From Bog-473 sp963809715 (GTDB lineage: Bacteria > Actinomycetota > Acidimicrobiia > Acidimicrobiales > RAAP-2), in contig CAWEKO010000002.1 in the NCBI GenBank assembly GCA_963809715.1, forward strand, positions 248,001 to 312,000: DNA of 64,000 nt, given 5' to 3'. Shown in pieces: positions 34,771 through 42,954 of this stretch. How positions within the stretch are numbered: position 1 is the first letter of the stretch; the number at the start of each line of letters is the position of its first letter. Under the pieces are notes generated by a model that saw only the letters and a program-made list of their open reading frames with translations, ran no database searches and was not told the origin of the DNA. Made by a program: the position numbers and the translations under genes.

Positions 34771-35424
34771 ATGGCGCACGCCGAACCTGACTCGGGCCGG
34801 ACCGGCGGTGGGGATCCTGTGGTGCGCCGCGCCGTGGCGGCGGACATCGACGCCATGGCGGGCCAGCTGGCCAAGACGTTCTGGGACGACCCGGTGACCG
34901 GCCACCTGATGCGTAACCCGACCCGGCGTGAGGCTGGGCTGCGGGCCTACTTCCGCACCCAGATGAAGGCGGACTACATGTCGTTCGGGGGCTGCTACAC
35001 CACCGAGGGGTACACGGGCTCGGCCATCTGGGCCCCGGCCGGCAAGCCGTTGTTGACCGGGGCGACCGGCCTGCTCACCATGCTGCCGGTGCTGCCCTAC
35101 GTGGCGCGCAACCTGGGCACGACCGTGCGCCTGCTCGCGCTCATGGAGGGCAAGCACCCGCACGAACCCCACTGGTACCTGGCCTCGCTCGGCACTGCGG
35201 TGGACCGACAGGGACAAGGGGTGGGCTCGGCGCTGATGCGCCCGGTTCTCGACCACTGCGACGCCGAAGGCTTGCCGGCGTACCTGGAGTCGTCCAAGGA
35301 GCGCAACGTGCCCTTCTACCGGCGCCACGGGTTCGAGGTGGTCGAAGAGGTGGCGCTGCCGGGACACGGCCCGTGCATCTGGACCATGTGGCGCGAGCCC
35401 CGGGAGGTGGCCGCGGCGGCCTGA
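34771..35424 (+). CDS. GNAT-family N-acetyltransferase
   Basis: A 217-residue GNAT protein. The acetyl-CoA pyrophosphate-binding motif A is LASLGTAVDRQGQGVGSALMRPVLDHC, followed by motif B (ERNVPFYRRHGFEVVEEV). An N-terminal receptor half has FWDDPVTGHLMRNP. The acceptor is unknown. ATG 34771 is chosen near the start of homology. It is convergent with the LysR gene, 44 bp apart. Confidence 0.9.
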   Translation: MAHAEPDSGRTGGGDPVVRRAVAADIDAMAGQLAKTFWDDPVTGHLMRNPTRREAGLRAYFRTQMKADYMSFGGCYTTEGYTGSAIWAPAGKPLLTGATGLLTMLPVLPYVARNLGTTVRLLALMEGKHPHEPHWYLASLGTAVDRQGQGVGSALMRPVLDHCDAEGLPAYLESSKERNVPFYRRHGFEVVEEVALPGHGPCIWTMWREPREVAAAA

Positions 35425-35468
35425 GCATTTCGGGGACATCCCCCGGAGGCGGGGATGTCGGTCGACGG

Positions 35469-36422
35469 TCAGGCCGGGTGGATGCCCCCGGGCATGGAGA
35501 GGGCGTCGTGCACCACGACGTCGAGCACGTCGATGACCGCCCGGGCTGGGGCCGAGAGCAGGCCTCGACGGCGCTGGGCCACACCCACCCGACGGCGGGG
35601 GAGGCCCTCCACGCTGACGACGGCGAAGCTGTCGCGCAGGTGGCCGGGCACTGCGGTGGCCGGGATGATGGCCGGGCCGTACCCGTCGAAGGCCAGCGAG
35701 GCGATGAGGCGCACTCCATCGAGCTCCATGGCCGGTCGCAGCTCGACCCGGGCCGGCACGACGGCGGCGTCGATCTCGGCTCGCAGCGCGGTGCCCGGAG
35801 CCGGAAGCAGCAGCTCCAATTCGGAGAGGCGCTCGAGGGGCAGCGACCTCTCGCCGGCCATGGGGTGGGTGCGCGGCAGGAGGAGGACGAGATCCTCGTC
35901 GAAGAGGTGGGCGGCCAGGATCTCGTCGCCGCTGAGGGGAAACGTCACCACGGCCAGGTCGAGCTGGCCCGAAGCCAGCTGTTGCTCCAGCGGGGCGCTG
36001 GCCCCGTCGGCCACGTTGAGGTGGATGTGCGGATGGCGCACCCGCAACAGATCGAAGAGCTGGGGCACGAGCCAGCGGCCGGTGGTGCCGATCATGCCGA
36101 GGCGGACGGTGCCGACGACCTCTTTCCGCAGGGCGGTGACGTCGGAGACCATGGCCTCGAGCTCGTAGGTGACCCGTCGGGCCCGCTCGACGACGACCTC
36201 ACCTTCCTCGGTGAGCCGGCCCGAGGCCCGGTCCACCAGCTGCACATCGAGCTCGCGCTCGAGGCGCGCCACGTGCGCCGACACGTTGGACTGGACGGTT
36301 CCGATGGTGGCGGCCGCGGCCGAGAAGCTGCCGGTGTCTGCGATGCCCAACAAGGCTTGCAGGTGTTTCAGCTCCACCTGGGTTCTCCCGTCGGACGTGC
36401 TCGCGCCGGTTGCATTACCCAT
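35469..36422 (-). CDS. LysR-family transcriptional regulator
   Basis: A 317-residue LysR-type regulator. The N-terminal winged helix is LKHLQALLGIADTGSFSAAAATIGTVQSNVSAHVARLERELDVQLVDR at about residues 18-65. The C-terminal periplasmic-binding-protein-like domain begins at GTVRLGMIGTTGRWLVPQL. GTG 36425 directly precedes ATG 36422, so the exact start is uncertain by one codon. The gene is divergent from the 6C-like RNA, with an AT-rich stretch (36421-36443) just upstream that may be its promoter. Confidence 0.93.
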   Translation of the reverse strand: MGNATGASTSDGRTQVELKHLQALLGIADTGSFSAAAATIGTVQSNVSAHVARLERELDVQLVDRASGRLTEEGEVVVERARRVTYELEAMVSDVTALRKEVVGTVRLGMIGTTGRWLVPQLFDLLRVRHPHIHLNVADGASAPLEQQLASGQLDLAVVTFPLSGDEILAAHLFDEDLVLLLPRTHPMAGERSLPLERLSELELLLPAPGTALRAEIDAAVVPARVELRPAMELDGVRLIASLAFDGYGPAIIPATAVPGHLRDSFAVVSVEGLPRRRVGVAQRRRGLLSAPARAVIDVLDVVVHDALSMPGGIHPA

Positions 36423-36457
36423 CACTATAACTGATACTAACTATCTGCCCAAACGGA

Positions 36458-36486
36458 TTGACAGATTCAACGGCCGGCGCAAGAAT
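36458..36486 (+). promoter_or_regulatory. Sigma70-type promoter for the 6C-like RNA
   Basis: TTGACA at 36458-36463 (perfect -35), a 17-bp spacer, and AAGAAT at 36481-36486 (4 of 6 matches to the -10 consensus). It predicts transcription starting near 36493, on the plus strand, into the hairpin pair ending at 36575. Confidence 0.65.
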
Positions 36487-36489
36487 GTC

Positions 36490-36582
36490 TTCAGACCACA
36501 GGGAACCGGAAGCCCCCGCTCCGAGCCTGGTGAGTCCTGAGAAGGGATCGCCCACCCCCCCGGCGATCCCTTCTCCTAATTT
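36490..36582 (+). ncRNA. 6C-like small RNA (two C-rich-loop hairpins)
   Basis: Two hairpins follow a consensus promoter. Hairpin 1 (about 36496-36532) has stem pieces CAC-AGG/CCT-GTG and CGG/CCG around a loop holding five Cs (36513-36517). Hairpin 2 has a perfect 14-bp stem (36539-36552 with 36562-36575) around a 9-nt loop with seven consecutive Cs (36555-36561), and doubles as a terminator with CTAATTTA after it. Paired hairpins with runs of C in the loops define the actinobacterial 6C RNA. In M. tuberculosis the 6C RNA lies next to a HAD-like phosphatase gene, and here a HAD gene also follows. The 5' end is inferred from the promoter. Confidence 0.72.
36539..36580 (+). terminator. Perfect 14-bp terminator hairpin of the 6C-like RNA
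   Basis: gagaagggatcgcc (36539-36552) pairs with ggcgatcccttctc (36562-36575), and a short T/A stretch follows. It separates the small RNA from the downstream HAD operon. Confidence 0.8.
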
Positions 36583-36634
36583 ACGCCCCCGGTGGGCTGG
36601 GCTTTCTCAGACCCTGCTCGGCGGCCTAACTGCT

Positions 36635-36649
36635 TTAGGCTCTGGACCG
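36635..36649 (+). promoter_or_regulatory. Possible -10 element for a leaderless HAD-acyltransferase mRNA
   Basis: TAGGCT (36636-36641) fits the actinobacterial TANNNT -10 and ends 7 nt before GTG 36649, so transcription could begin at the start codon. No clear -35 or Shine-Dalgarno sequence is seen, in keeping with a leaderless transcript. Confidence 0.4.
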
Positions 36650-38025
36650 TGGCAACGAGCGCCGTCTTCATCGACCTCGACCGCACACTGCTCTGCCAGG
36701 CGTCCGGACAGGTCCTGAGCCGGGCCATGGTGGAGGAGGGGGTGCTGCCGGCGGGGCGGTCGCTGCCCGGGGACCGGCTCCTCTACGCCGTCAACGACCG
36801 TCTGGGCGAGAACCTGTTCTCCATGGGCCTGGTGCGGGCCGCCGCCGCCGTGGCCCGCGGCTGGCGCCAGGACCAGGTGCAGGCGGCCGGCCGCCGGGCC
36901 GTGGCCGGACTGAGCGAGCTGGTCGCCCCCTTCGCCCCCCAGCACCTGAGCGCCTTCCGGGCCGAGGGCCACCAGTTGGTCCTCTCGACGACGACGCCCG
37001 CCGACATGATCGCCCCCTTCGCCGAGGCCCTCGGCTTCGACGACCTCATCGCCACGACCTACGAGGTCCGGGACGGCCGCTACACCGGGCGTCTCTACGA
37101 GGGCTTCGTCTGGGGCACGGGCAAGCTGCGGGCGGTTCGGGAGTGGGCCCGGGACCATCGGGTCGAGCTCTCCGACTGTCACGCGTGCAGCGACAGCATC
37201 TTCGACGTCCCGCTTCTCTCGAGCGTGGGCACTCCCCACGCCGTCAATCCCGACCCCTCGCTCACCCTGTTGGCGACGGCGCGGCGCTGGCCGGTCGAGC
37301 ACTGGGACCGCCCGCCGGGCGTGCCCAGCTTCTTGGGTCTCGAGCCGTATCACGTGTTGCGGCCGTTCGTGCGCTCCTTGTCGTTCCCCTACGCCCGCTT
37401 CGACATCCGGGGCGTCGAGCACGTGCCGTCCCGCGGCCCCGTCCTCCTGGCCTCGAACCATCGCAGCTACTTCGACGTCGCCACGCTCGCCCTCGTAGCC
37501 CGCGAGATCGGGCGGCCCGTGCGCTTCCTCGGGAAGAAGGAGATCTTCGACGCGCCGGTCGTCGGCCAGATCGCCCGGGCCATCGGCGGCATTCCCGTCG
37601 ACCGGGGAAGCGGATCGGATCAACCGCTGCGCGCCGCCGAGTCGGCGCTCAAGGCGGGCGAGGTGGTCATCGTGCTGCCCCAGGGCACGATCCCGCGGGG
37701 CTACGACTTCTTCGATCCGGTGCTGCACGGGAAGACGGGCACGGCGCGCCTGGCCGCGTCGACCGGGGCCACCGTCGTGCCGGTGGGGCTGTGGGGGACC
37801 GAGAAGGTGTGGCCGCGCTCGGCGCGTCTGCCCGACTTCACCCTGGTGCGCAAGCCGCCCAAGGTCAGCGTGCGGGTGGGTGCGCCGCTCTCGCTCTCCT
37901 TCGCCGATGCCAAGGGCGACACCACCACGATCATGAAGGCGATCAGCGCGCTGCTGCCGACGGAGTCGCGGGTGCGTCACGAGCCGACCCCCGAGGAACT
38001 GGCCCGCACCAAGCCCCCTCGATGA
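36649..38025 (+). CDS. HAD-IB phosphatase fused to 1-acylglycerol-3-phosphate acyltransferase domain
   Basis: A 458-residue bifunctional protein. Residues 1-215 form a SerB-like HAD domain: FIDLDRTLL (DxDxT), VLSTTTPADM (Thr motif) and CHACSDSIFDVPLLSSVG (Asp motif). Residues 240-440 form a PlsC domain: SNHRSYFDVATL (HxxxxD), a GGIPVDRG block and LPQGTIPRG (the EGT-like box, with Gln for Glu). Similar fusions in actinobacteria may handle phospholipid or lysophospholipid synthesis. GTG 36649 is chosen at the domain start. The stop overlaps murT by 4 nt (ATGA), linking it to cell-envelope synthesis. Confidence 0.9.
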   Translation: MATSAVFIDLDRTLLCQASGQVLSRAMVEEGVLPAGRSLPGDRLLYAVNDRLGENLFSMGLVRAAAAVARGWRQDQVQAAGRRAVAGLSELVAPFAPQHLSAFRAEGHQLVLSTTTPADMIAPFAEALGFDDLIATTYEVRDGRYTGRLYEGFVWGTGKLRAVREWARDHRVELSDCHACSDSIFDVPLLSSVGTPHAVNPDPSLTLLATARRWPVEHWDRPPGVPSFLGLEPYHVLRPFVRSLSFPYARFDIRGVEHVPSRGPVLLASNHRSYFDVATLALVAREIGRPVRFLGKKEIFDAPVVGQIARAIGGIPVDRGSGSDQPLRAAESALKAGEVVIVLPQGTIPRGYDFFDPVLHGKTGTARLAASTGATVVPVGLWGTEKVWPRSARLPDFTLVRKPPKVSVRVGAPLSLSFADAKGDTTTIMKAISALLPTESRVRHEPTPEELARTKPPR

Positions 38026-39299
38026 GAGCGCGGCTGGCCAGTGCCACCACGCGGGCGGTGAACGCCGCCTCGCGCCGGCTCGGGAGGGGTCAGGGGACGG
38101 TCGCCGGCGGCCGGGCCGGGCTGCGGCTCGACCCGACGCTGCTCGAACACCTCAGCGCGGGGCGTCAGGTGGCGCTCGTCACGGGGACGAACGGGAAGAC
38201 CACCACGACACGCCTGCTCACGGTGGCGCTCGGCGCCCTGGGCGAGGAGGTCGTGAGCAACGAGACCGGATCCAACATGCCGCCGGGACACGTGGCCGCG
38301 CTGGCCGGGACGGACGCGCCGCGGGTCGTGCTCGAGGTGGACGAGTCCTATCTGCCGCGGGTACTGACGGCCACCAGGGCCGCCGCCGTCGTCCTGCTCA
38401 ACCTGTCGCGGGACCAGCTCGACCGCACCAACGAGGTGCGCATGATCGCGGCCCGCTGGCGAGCCGCCCTGGCCGCCGCGCCGCGCACCCACGTCGTGGC
38501 CAACGCCGACGACCCGCTGGTGGCCTGGGCGGCGGGCGCCGCTCGCGACGTGCATTGGGTGGGTGCCGGGATGCGCTGGCAACTCGATGCCGTCGGCTGC
38601 CCGTCGTGCGAGGGCCGCATCCGCTACGGCGAAGGCACGTGGGCCTGCACGGAGTGCGACTTCGCCCGCCCCGAGCCGAAGGTCTCGCTGGCGACGGCGC
38701 CCGACGGTTCGACACTGGCGGTGTGGTCCGACGGGCGGGCGTTGCCCCTCCACCTCTCCCTGCCCGGCCGCTTCAACCAGGCCAACGCGCTGATGGCGAC
38801 GGTGGCCGCGGAGGCGTGCGGGGTCGACCCACTGGCCGCGCTCGAGGCCATCGGGACGGTGGAGCAAGTTGCCGGCCGCTTCACCGTGCGTACGTTCGGT
38901 GACGTGCGGGCCCGGCTGATGCTGGCCAAGAACCCGGCCGGCTGGGACGAGCTGCTCGACTTGGTGGTGCAGGACGACGCGCCGTTGGTCGTGAGCATCA
39001 ACGCACGGGTGGCAGACGGTGCGGACCCGAGCTGGCTCTGGGACGTCCCCTACGAGCGCCTGGCCGGTCGCCGGGTCGTGGCCACGGGCGATCGTTACCG
39101 GGATCTCTCGGTGCGCCTGCAGTACGCCGGGGTGGACCATGAGACCGAGGCCGACCCGGTGGCGGCGGTGGCGGTGGCGGTGGGCGACGGTGGCAGTGGC
39201 GACGGTGGCAGTCGCCACGGCGACGGCGTCGTCGACGGCGTGGTCGACGTCATCGGGAACTACACCGCCTTCTACGACCTGCTCGGGGCACCGGCGTGA
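38022..39299 (+). CDS. murT: MurT, lipid II isoglutaminyl synthase subunit
   Basis: A 425-residue Mur-ligase-like protein. The ATP loop is LVTGTNGKTTTTRLL, followed by VSNETGSNMPPGH and VVLEVDESYLP. A Cys4 zinc ribbon (CPSC and CTEC about 18 residues apart) sits in the middle domain, a hallmark of MurT. The C-terminal DUF1727 part has LAKNPAGWDELLDLV and ends in VIGNYTAFYDLL. A Gly/Asp-rich low-complexity stretch (about residues 385-410) is unusual. With GatD it amidates D-Glu of lipid II to D-isoglutamine. It overlaps gatD by 4 nt (GTGA). Confidence 0.95.
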   Translation: MRARLASATTRAVNAASRRLGRGQGTVAGGRAGLRLDPTLLEHLSAGRQVALVTGTNGKTTTTRLLTVALGALGEEVVSNETGSNMPPGHVAALAGTDAPRVVLEVDESYLPRVLTATRAAAVVLLNLSRDQLDRTNEVRMIAARWRAALAAAPRTHVVANADDPLVAWAAGAARDVHWVGAGMRWQLDAVGCPSCEGRIRYGEGTWACTECDFARPEPKVSLATAPDGSTLAVWSDGRALPLHLSLPGRFNQANALMATVAAEACGVDPLAALEAIGTVEQVAGRFTVRTFGDVRARLMLAKNPAGWDELLDLVVQDDAPLVVSINARVADGADPSWLWDVPYERLAGRRVVATGDRYRDLSVRLQYAGVDHETEADPVAAVAVAVGDGGSGDGGSRHGDGVVDGVVDVIGNYTAFYDLLGAPA

Positions 39300-40042
39300 G
39301 CGGCCGGACCGGCCCGCTCCGCGTGGCCGTTGTCTACCCCGATCTCCTGGGCACCTACGGCGACGGGGGCAATGGGCTCATCGTGGCCCGGCGGGCCGAA
39401 TGGCGCGGCCTGGAGGTCGAGCTCCTCCAGGCGGCCTCCGACGCCGCACTGCCCGGGGCGGACATCTACTGCCTGGGCGGTGGCGAGGACGGTCCCCAGG
39501 TGCGGGCCGCACGCACCTTGCTCGACGACGGTGGGCTGGTCCGACGGGTGGCCGAGGGCGCCGTGGTCCTGGCCGTGTGCGCCGGCTTCCAGGTGGCCGG
39601 CCGGAGCTTTCCCGGCGCGGAAGGCGAACCCCACGAGGGGCTGGGGCTTCTGCCGATGACCACGGCCAAGGTGGCGTTGCCCCGGGCCGTCGGCGAGGTG
39701 ACGGCCGAACCCGACGAGACCCTGGGCCTGCCTGTGCTGACCGGCTTCGAGAACCATGGCGGCCGCACCACCCTGGACGAGGGGGCCACGCCGTTGGCCC
39801 GGGTCAGCGTGGGCGTGGGCAACGGCGACGGCAGCGAGGGGGCGCTGGCGGGCCGGGTGGTCGGGACGTACCTGCACGGGCCGGTGCTGGCGCGCAATCC
39901 TGCGCTGGGCGACCTCCTCCTCTCGTGGGCTCTGGACGGTGCAACGCTCGAACCGCTCGACGACGGGGCGGCCGAGAGCCTGCGGACCGAGCGGCTCGAG
40001 GCGACGCGCCCCCGGCGTTTCCGGCGTCGCCGGGCTGCCTGA
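39296..40042 (+). CDS. gatD: GatD, glutamine amidotransferase subunit for lipid II amidation
   Basis: A 248-residue class I (CobB/CobQ-like) glutamine amidotransferase. The nucleophile Cys is in VVLAVCAGFQVAGRSF, a conserved segment is GFENHGGRT, and the catalytic His is in GTYLHGPVLARNP. It supplies ammonia to MurT. The start, GTG 39296, is fixed by overlap with the murT stop codon. It is the last gene of the operon, followed by a divergent-orientation small membrane gene. Confidence 0.95.
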   Translation: MSGRTGPLRVAVVYPDLLGTYGDGGNGLIVARRAEWRGLEVELLQAASDAALPGADIYCLGGGEDGPQVRAARTLLDDGGLVRRVAEGAVVLAVCAGFQVAGRSFPGAEGEPHEGLGLLPMTTAKVALPRAVGEVTAEPDETLGLPVLTGFENHGGRTTLDEGATPLARVSVGVGNGDGSEGALAGRVVGTYLHGPVLARNPALGDLLLSWALDGATLEPLDDGAAESLRTERLEATRPRRFRRRRAA

Positions 40043-40183
40043 CTCAGTTGGCCGCCCGCGCACACGATCTCGTTTTCCGGCCCGTTCTCATCGGCGCTGA
40101 CGGATCGAGAGGTGTCAGCCGCCCCCTGTTGGCCACGTTGCGTCAGGCGGGCGGCCCGTGTGCGAGATCTCTTGAGCCAATGG

Positions 40184-40369
40184 CTAGTGGCGCTTCCGCC
40201 GGTCATGTTGTGATTGGGCCCGCTGCGCCTTTCGATTGCGACGACTTGCATCACTTCGCGGCGTGTGCACTTCGCTCGCTGCGAGGTTCCTTTTTCGACG
40301 GCTCATCGTCGTCAAACCGCCCACGACGAGGACAACGGCGAGGAGACTGAAGATCAAGACGTAGAACAT
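40184..40369 (-). CDS. Small single-pass membrane protein with basic tail
   Basis: A 61-residue protein. Residues 2-22 form one hydrophobic helix (MFYVLIFSLLAVVLVVGGL), then SRRKRN and a strongly basic, His/Arg/Gln-rich tail. The clean helix-plus-basic-tail design suggests a real small protein rather than chance. I see no Shine-Dalgarno sequence before ATG 40369. Function unknown. Confidence 0.5.
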   Translation of the reverse strand: MFYVLIFSLLAVVLVVGGLTTMSRRKRNLAASEVHTPRSDASRRNRKAQRAQSQHDRRKRH

Positions 40370-40762
40370 GGCCCATTAGACCATGGACAGCCGAACGCCA
40401 GTGCTCACAACGGCGTGAGGACGGTCGCCCTTTCGTCCCGGGCGACCTGGGCACCCTCGGGGACCATTGGCGCCGAGCTGAATGCCTCCTTGCGGAGGAC
40501 CACTCTGACGCCGTGGCAGCGTGATTTGCTTCAGTGTGGAAACGCGGTTCTCCACCTCCCATCGATCCGCGCCAGGCGGTCTCCAAGCCGGGATCGCGGG
40601 TCGAACGACGGGCTCGACGACGAGCGGATACGAGCCATGGTGCTCACCGTCGCCTCGGATGCACTACGGGTGTCGCCTCTCCGACAGACGGATCCGTTCT
40701 GGGAGCGCATCATGACCTTGAACCCGTTGGACACGGGGGCGAGGAACGCACCAGGAGGAGTC
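40370..40762. other. Intergenic region before the 40763 gene
   Basis: About 390 bp. A plus-strand frame is open through it, but its residues look random (Arg/Ser/Thr mix, no hydrophobic core), and the only good ribosome-binding site is at its end, before ATG 40763. Confidence 0.4.
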
Positions 40763-41320
40763 ATGTTCGAATCCGCATATGTTTCGAAGCGCTTCGACTA
40801 TCACCCGGGCAACTTGGCCGAGGTCGCCGCCGAATGGCATCGCGGTCTGCTCCCAGTCCCATGGGTTCCTCGGACGGTTCGCGTGAGCCACGGTCTTTGG
40901 CTCGCCTCGGATGCGGTTGTCGGCAGCCCAGAGTGGAGTCTGGTGTACGAGGTACGTGGCGTCGTGTGGGTGGGGGCTCGCCCCATTCCTCTGAGCCTCG
41001 AATTCAGCAAGTGGTCCGGGACAAAGTCTGAAGTCGGAGTGTGCCCGCGTTGCCTCTCGTGGCCCGTCGGTACGGACCGGTACATGCGCCGTGTCCAGAC
41101 GGCCCTCGAGGTCGTCACTCAGGCTCTGAGCTCTTCGGCGCGCCAAGTCAACATGCCGAGCGACCTCACGGCGGCCGGGGAGTTGGGCGTCGCCGCCTTG
41201 GAGTCCCGCGTTCCAACCCCCGAGCGGTCGGTCGTGGATGTTGGCACATCGGCTGGGGTGGGAGCCGGCCGCGAGTCGGCAATCCCTCGGCGTCGTGTTC
41301 CTGTGCCCGCACGTGGGTGA
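40763..41320 (+). CDS. Conserved-looking hypothetical protein with CxxC motif
   Basis: A 185-residue protein starting at ATG 40763, directly after AGGAGGAG. The first 130 residues have a sensible alternation of hydrophobic and polar residues, including FESAYVSKRFDYHPGN, WVPRTVRVSHGLWLASDAV and VVWVGARPIPLSLEFSKW. A single zinc-ribbon-like CPRC pair lies in VGVCPRCLSWPVGTDRY. The tail is Ala/Ser/Pro-rich and looks disordered. I do not recognise the family. It stands alone on the plus strand. Confidence 0.6.
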   Translation: MFESAYVSKRFDYHPGNLAEVAAEWHRGLLPVPWVPRTVRVSHGLWLASDAVVGSPEWSLVYEVRGVVWVGARPIPLSLEFSKWSGTKSEVGVCPRCLSWPVGTDRYMRRVQTALEVVTQALSSSARQVNMPSDLTAAGELGVAALESRVPTPERSVVDVGTSAGVGAGRESAIPRRRVPVPARG

Positions 41321-41601
41321 TCGGCAAGCTCGACGTGTGAACCCGACTCGACGGGACGGGTCACGTGCCGCGTTCTTCACGCTTCGGGCAGCACCGCAAC
41401 ACCGCGGCACCACAGCACCTCGACACTCGGTCCGGCCACTGAGCTTCGCGTCGGTGCGCAGTTCGGAGCGCCTGCTTCGCTGAGCCCGTAGCGCATCCCG
41501 ATCGGACGAACCAGCTGAATCGCCCGGGATCGATTGACGTCTGCGCTACGGTTCGTGACCACCGGGCCGATCGTGAACGCAACAACCAGCGGAGGTGACG
41601 A

Positions 41602-41967
41602 GTGAAGGTCACACGGTTTCACCACGTGTCGGTGAATTGCAACGATGCCGCGCTGGCCGACATGGTGTCGTTCTACGGGGGCCTGTTCGGGCTGGACTCG
41701 AAGGAACGCCCCGAGATCCCAGGCATCCCCGGCCACTGGTTCGACGTTTCCGACCAAGAGCTTCACGTCGTCGGTGCTCCACCCCGGGGGACAGTCATCG
41801 ACTCGACCGGGAACCACTTCTGCATCGCCGTGGCGGACCTCGACAAGGCCATCGCCGAGCTCGAAGACCGGGAGATCCCCTATGAGCGGGCCGTCCAAGG
41901 CCAGGGCACGGTTCAGATTTGGATCAACGATCCGGCCGGGAACACGATCGAACTGCAGCAGGACTGA
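41602..41967 (+). CDS. VOC family protein (glyoxalase-like)
   Basis: A 121-residue VOC protein. The first module has VTRFHHVSVNCNDAALADMVSFYGGLFGL and the second NHFCIAVADLDKAIAELEDREIPYE with INDPAGNTIELQQ. His in FHHVSV, His in NHFCIAV and Glu in TIELQQ fit the VOC metal-ligand positions. The reaction is unknown. GTG 41602 follows GGAGGTGAC. It is convergent with the acyltransferase gene, 21 bp apart. Confidence 0.9.
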   Translation: MKVTRFHHVSVNCNDAALADMVSFYGGLFGLDSKERPEIPGIPGHWFDVSDQELHVVGAPPRGTVIDSTGNHFCIAVADLDKAIAELEDREIPYERAVQGQGTVQIWINDPAGNTIELQQD

Positions 41968-41988
41968 GCAGGCGCCGGCGCACCTCGA

Positions 41989-42954
41989 TCAGTCGGGCCA
42001 CTCCCGCTCGCGTGCGGGCGGGGCGTCAAGGGCCCAGGCCCGCCGCCAGGCTGCGGCCTCGGGACCCCGGTGGGCGCTGGCCGCGCCTTCCATCGGCGCG
42101 GCGGGGCTGACGGAGCGTCGGGCTTGCCACCAGTCGGTCTGCACCTCGCGGGCCAAGGTGGCCACCGCCGCCTCCACCCGGTCCGAGAACCGGTGCGCGT
42201 TCTCGCCCTCGTCCGGGCTCATGGGGGCGCCGAAGAGAACGGCGATGGGCGAGCGGCGCAGCCGGCCCCCCTGGCGCGCCTCGGAGCCCGAGCCTCCCGG
42301 GGGTAGCCCCACGTCGTCGGGCTTCTTCGCCAGGACATGGCGGGTGCCGTGCAGGTAGACCGGGATGACCGGGCGCCCGGTGCGTCGGGCCAGGTAGGCG
42401 GCACCGCCCCGGAAGGGTTGGGTCCAACCGTCGGGCGACCGGCCGCCCTCGGGAAAGATGACCAGGTTCCAGCCGTCCTCGAGCAACTCGGCCGCGGTGT
42501 CGGCCGACTTGCGGTTGACCCGGCTGCGCTGAATCGGAATGGCGGCCAGCGAGAACGACCACAGCACCGACTTCCAGGTGCGGTCGAAGAAGTAGTCGGA
42601 GGCGGCCGCCACCACGGTGCGGTGCCGGAACTCCACGGGCAGCGTGGTCAGGAGCAGGGGCGTGTCGATGTGGCTGGCGTGGTTGGCGGCGAAGATGACC
42701 GGCCCGTCGATGTGCCCGAGGTGTTCGAGCCCGCGTACCGTGGCCGGGGCCAGCAGACGAGCCGCCGGCCGGGCCACGTGATCCATGACCACGGCCCGGG
42801 CCAGGCGCACCGGGTAGCGGCGCGACCACTCGTGGTCGTAGTCGAGCCCCACCTTGCGTTCGGGGTCGGGCCGATCGAGCGAGGTCGGCCACGACGGTGT
42901 CGCGAAGGGGAAGCGGGTCGTGCGCACCTTGCCCTTCAGGGCGGAGAGCGCCAT
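41989..42954 (-). CDS. 1-acyl-sn-glycerol-3-phosphate acyltransferase (PlsC-like)
   Basis: A 321-residue acyltransferase. Its motifs are FAANHASHIDTPLLL (HxxxxD), IQRSRVNRKS, NLVIFPEGGRSPDG (the substrate-binding box) and RPVIPVYLHGT. The N-terminal region includes DYDHEWSRRYPVRLARA. It acylates lysophosphatidate or a related alcohol. ATG 42954 overlaps the LarA-like stop codon by one base (TGATG), so the gene is the last of a four-gene operon. The length and C-terminal extension are slightly more than a minimal PlsC. Confidence 0.92.
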   Translation of the reverse strand: MALSALKGKVRTTRFPFATPSWPTSLDRPDPERKVGLDYDHEWSRRYPVRLARAVVMDHVARPAARLLAPATVRGLEHLGHIDGPVIFAANHASHIDTPLLLTTLPVEFRHRTVVAAASDYFFDRTWKSVLWSFSLAAIPIQRSRVNRKSADTAAELLEDGWNLVIFPEGGRSPDGWTQPFRGGAAYLARRTGRPVIPVYLHGTRHVLAKKPDDVGLPPGGSGSEARQGGRLRRSPIAVLFGAPMSPDEGENAHRFSDRVEAAVATLAREVQTDWWQARRSVSPAAPMEGAASAHRGPEAAAWRRAWALDAPPAREREWPD

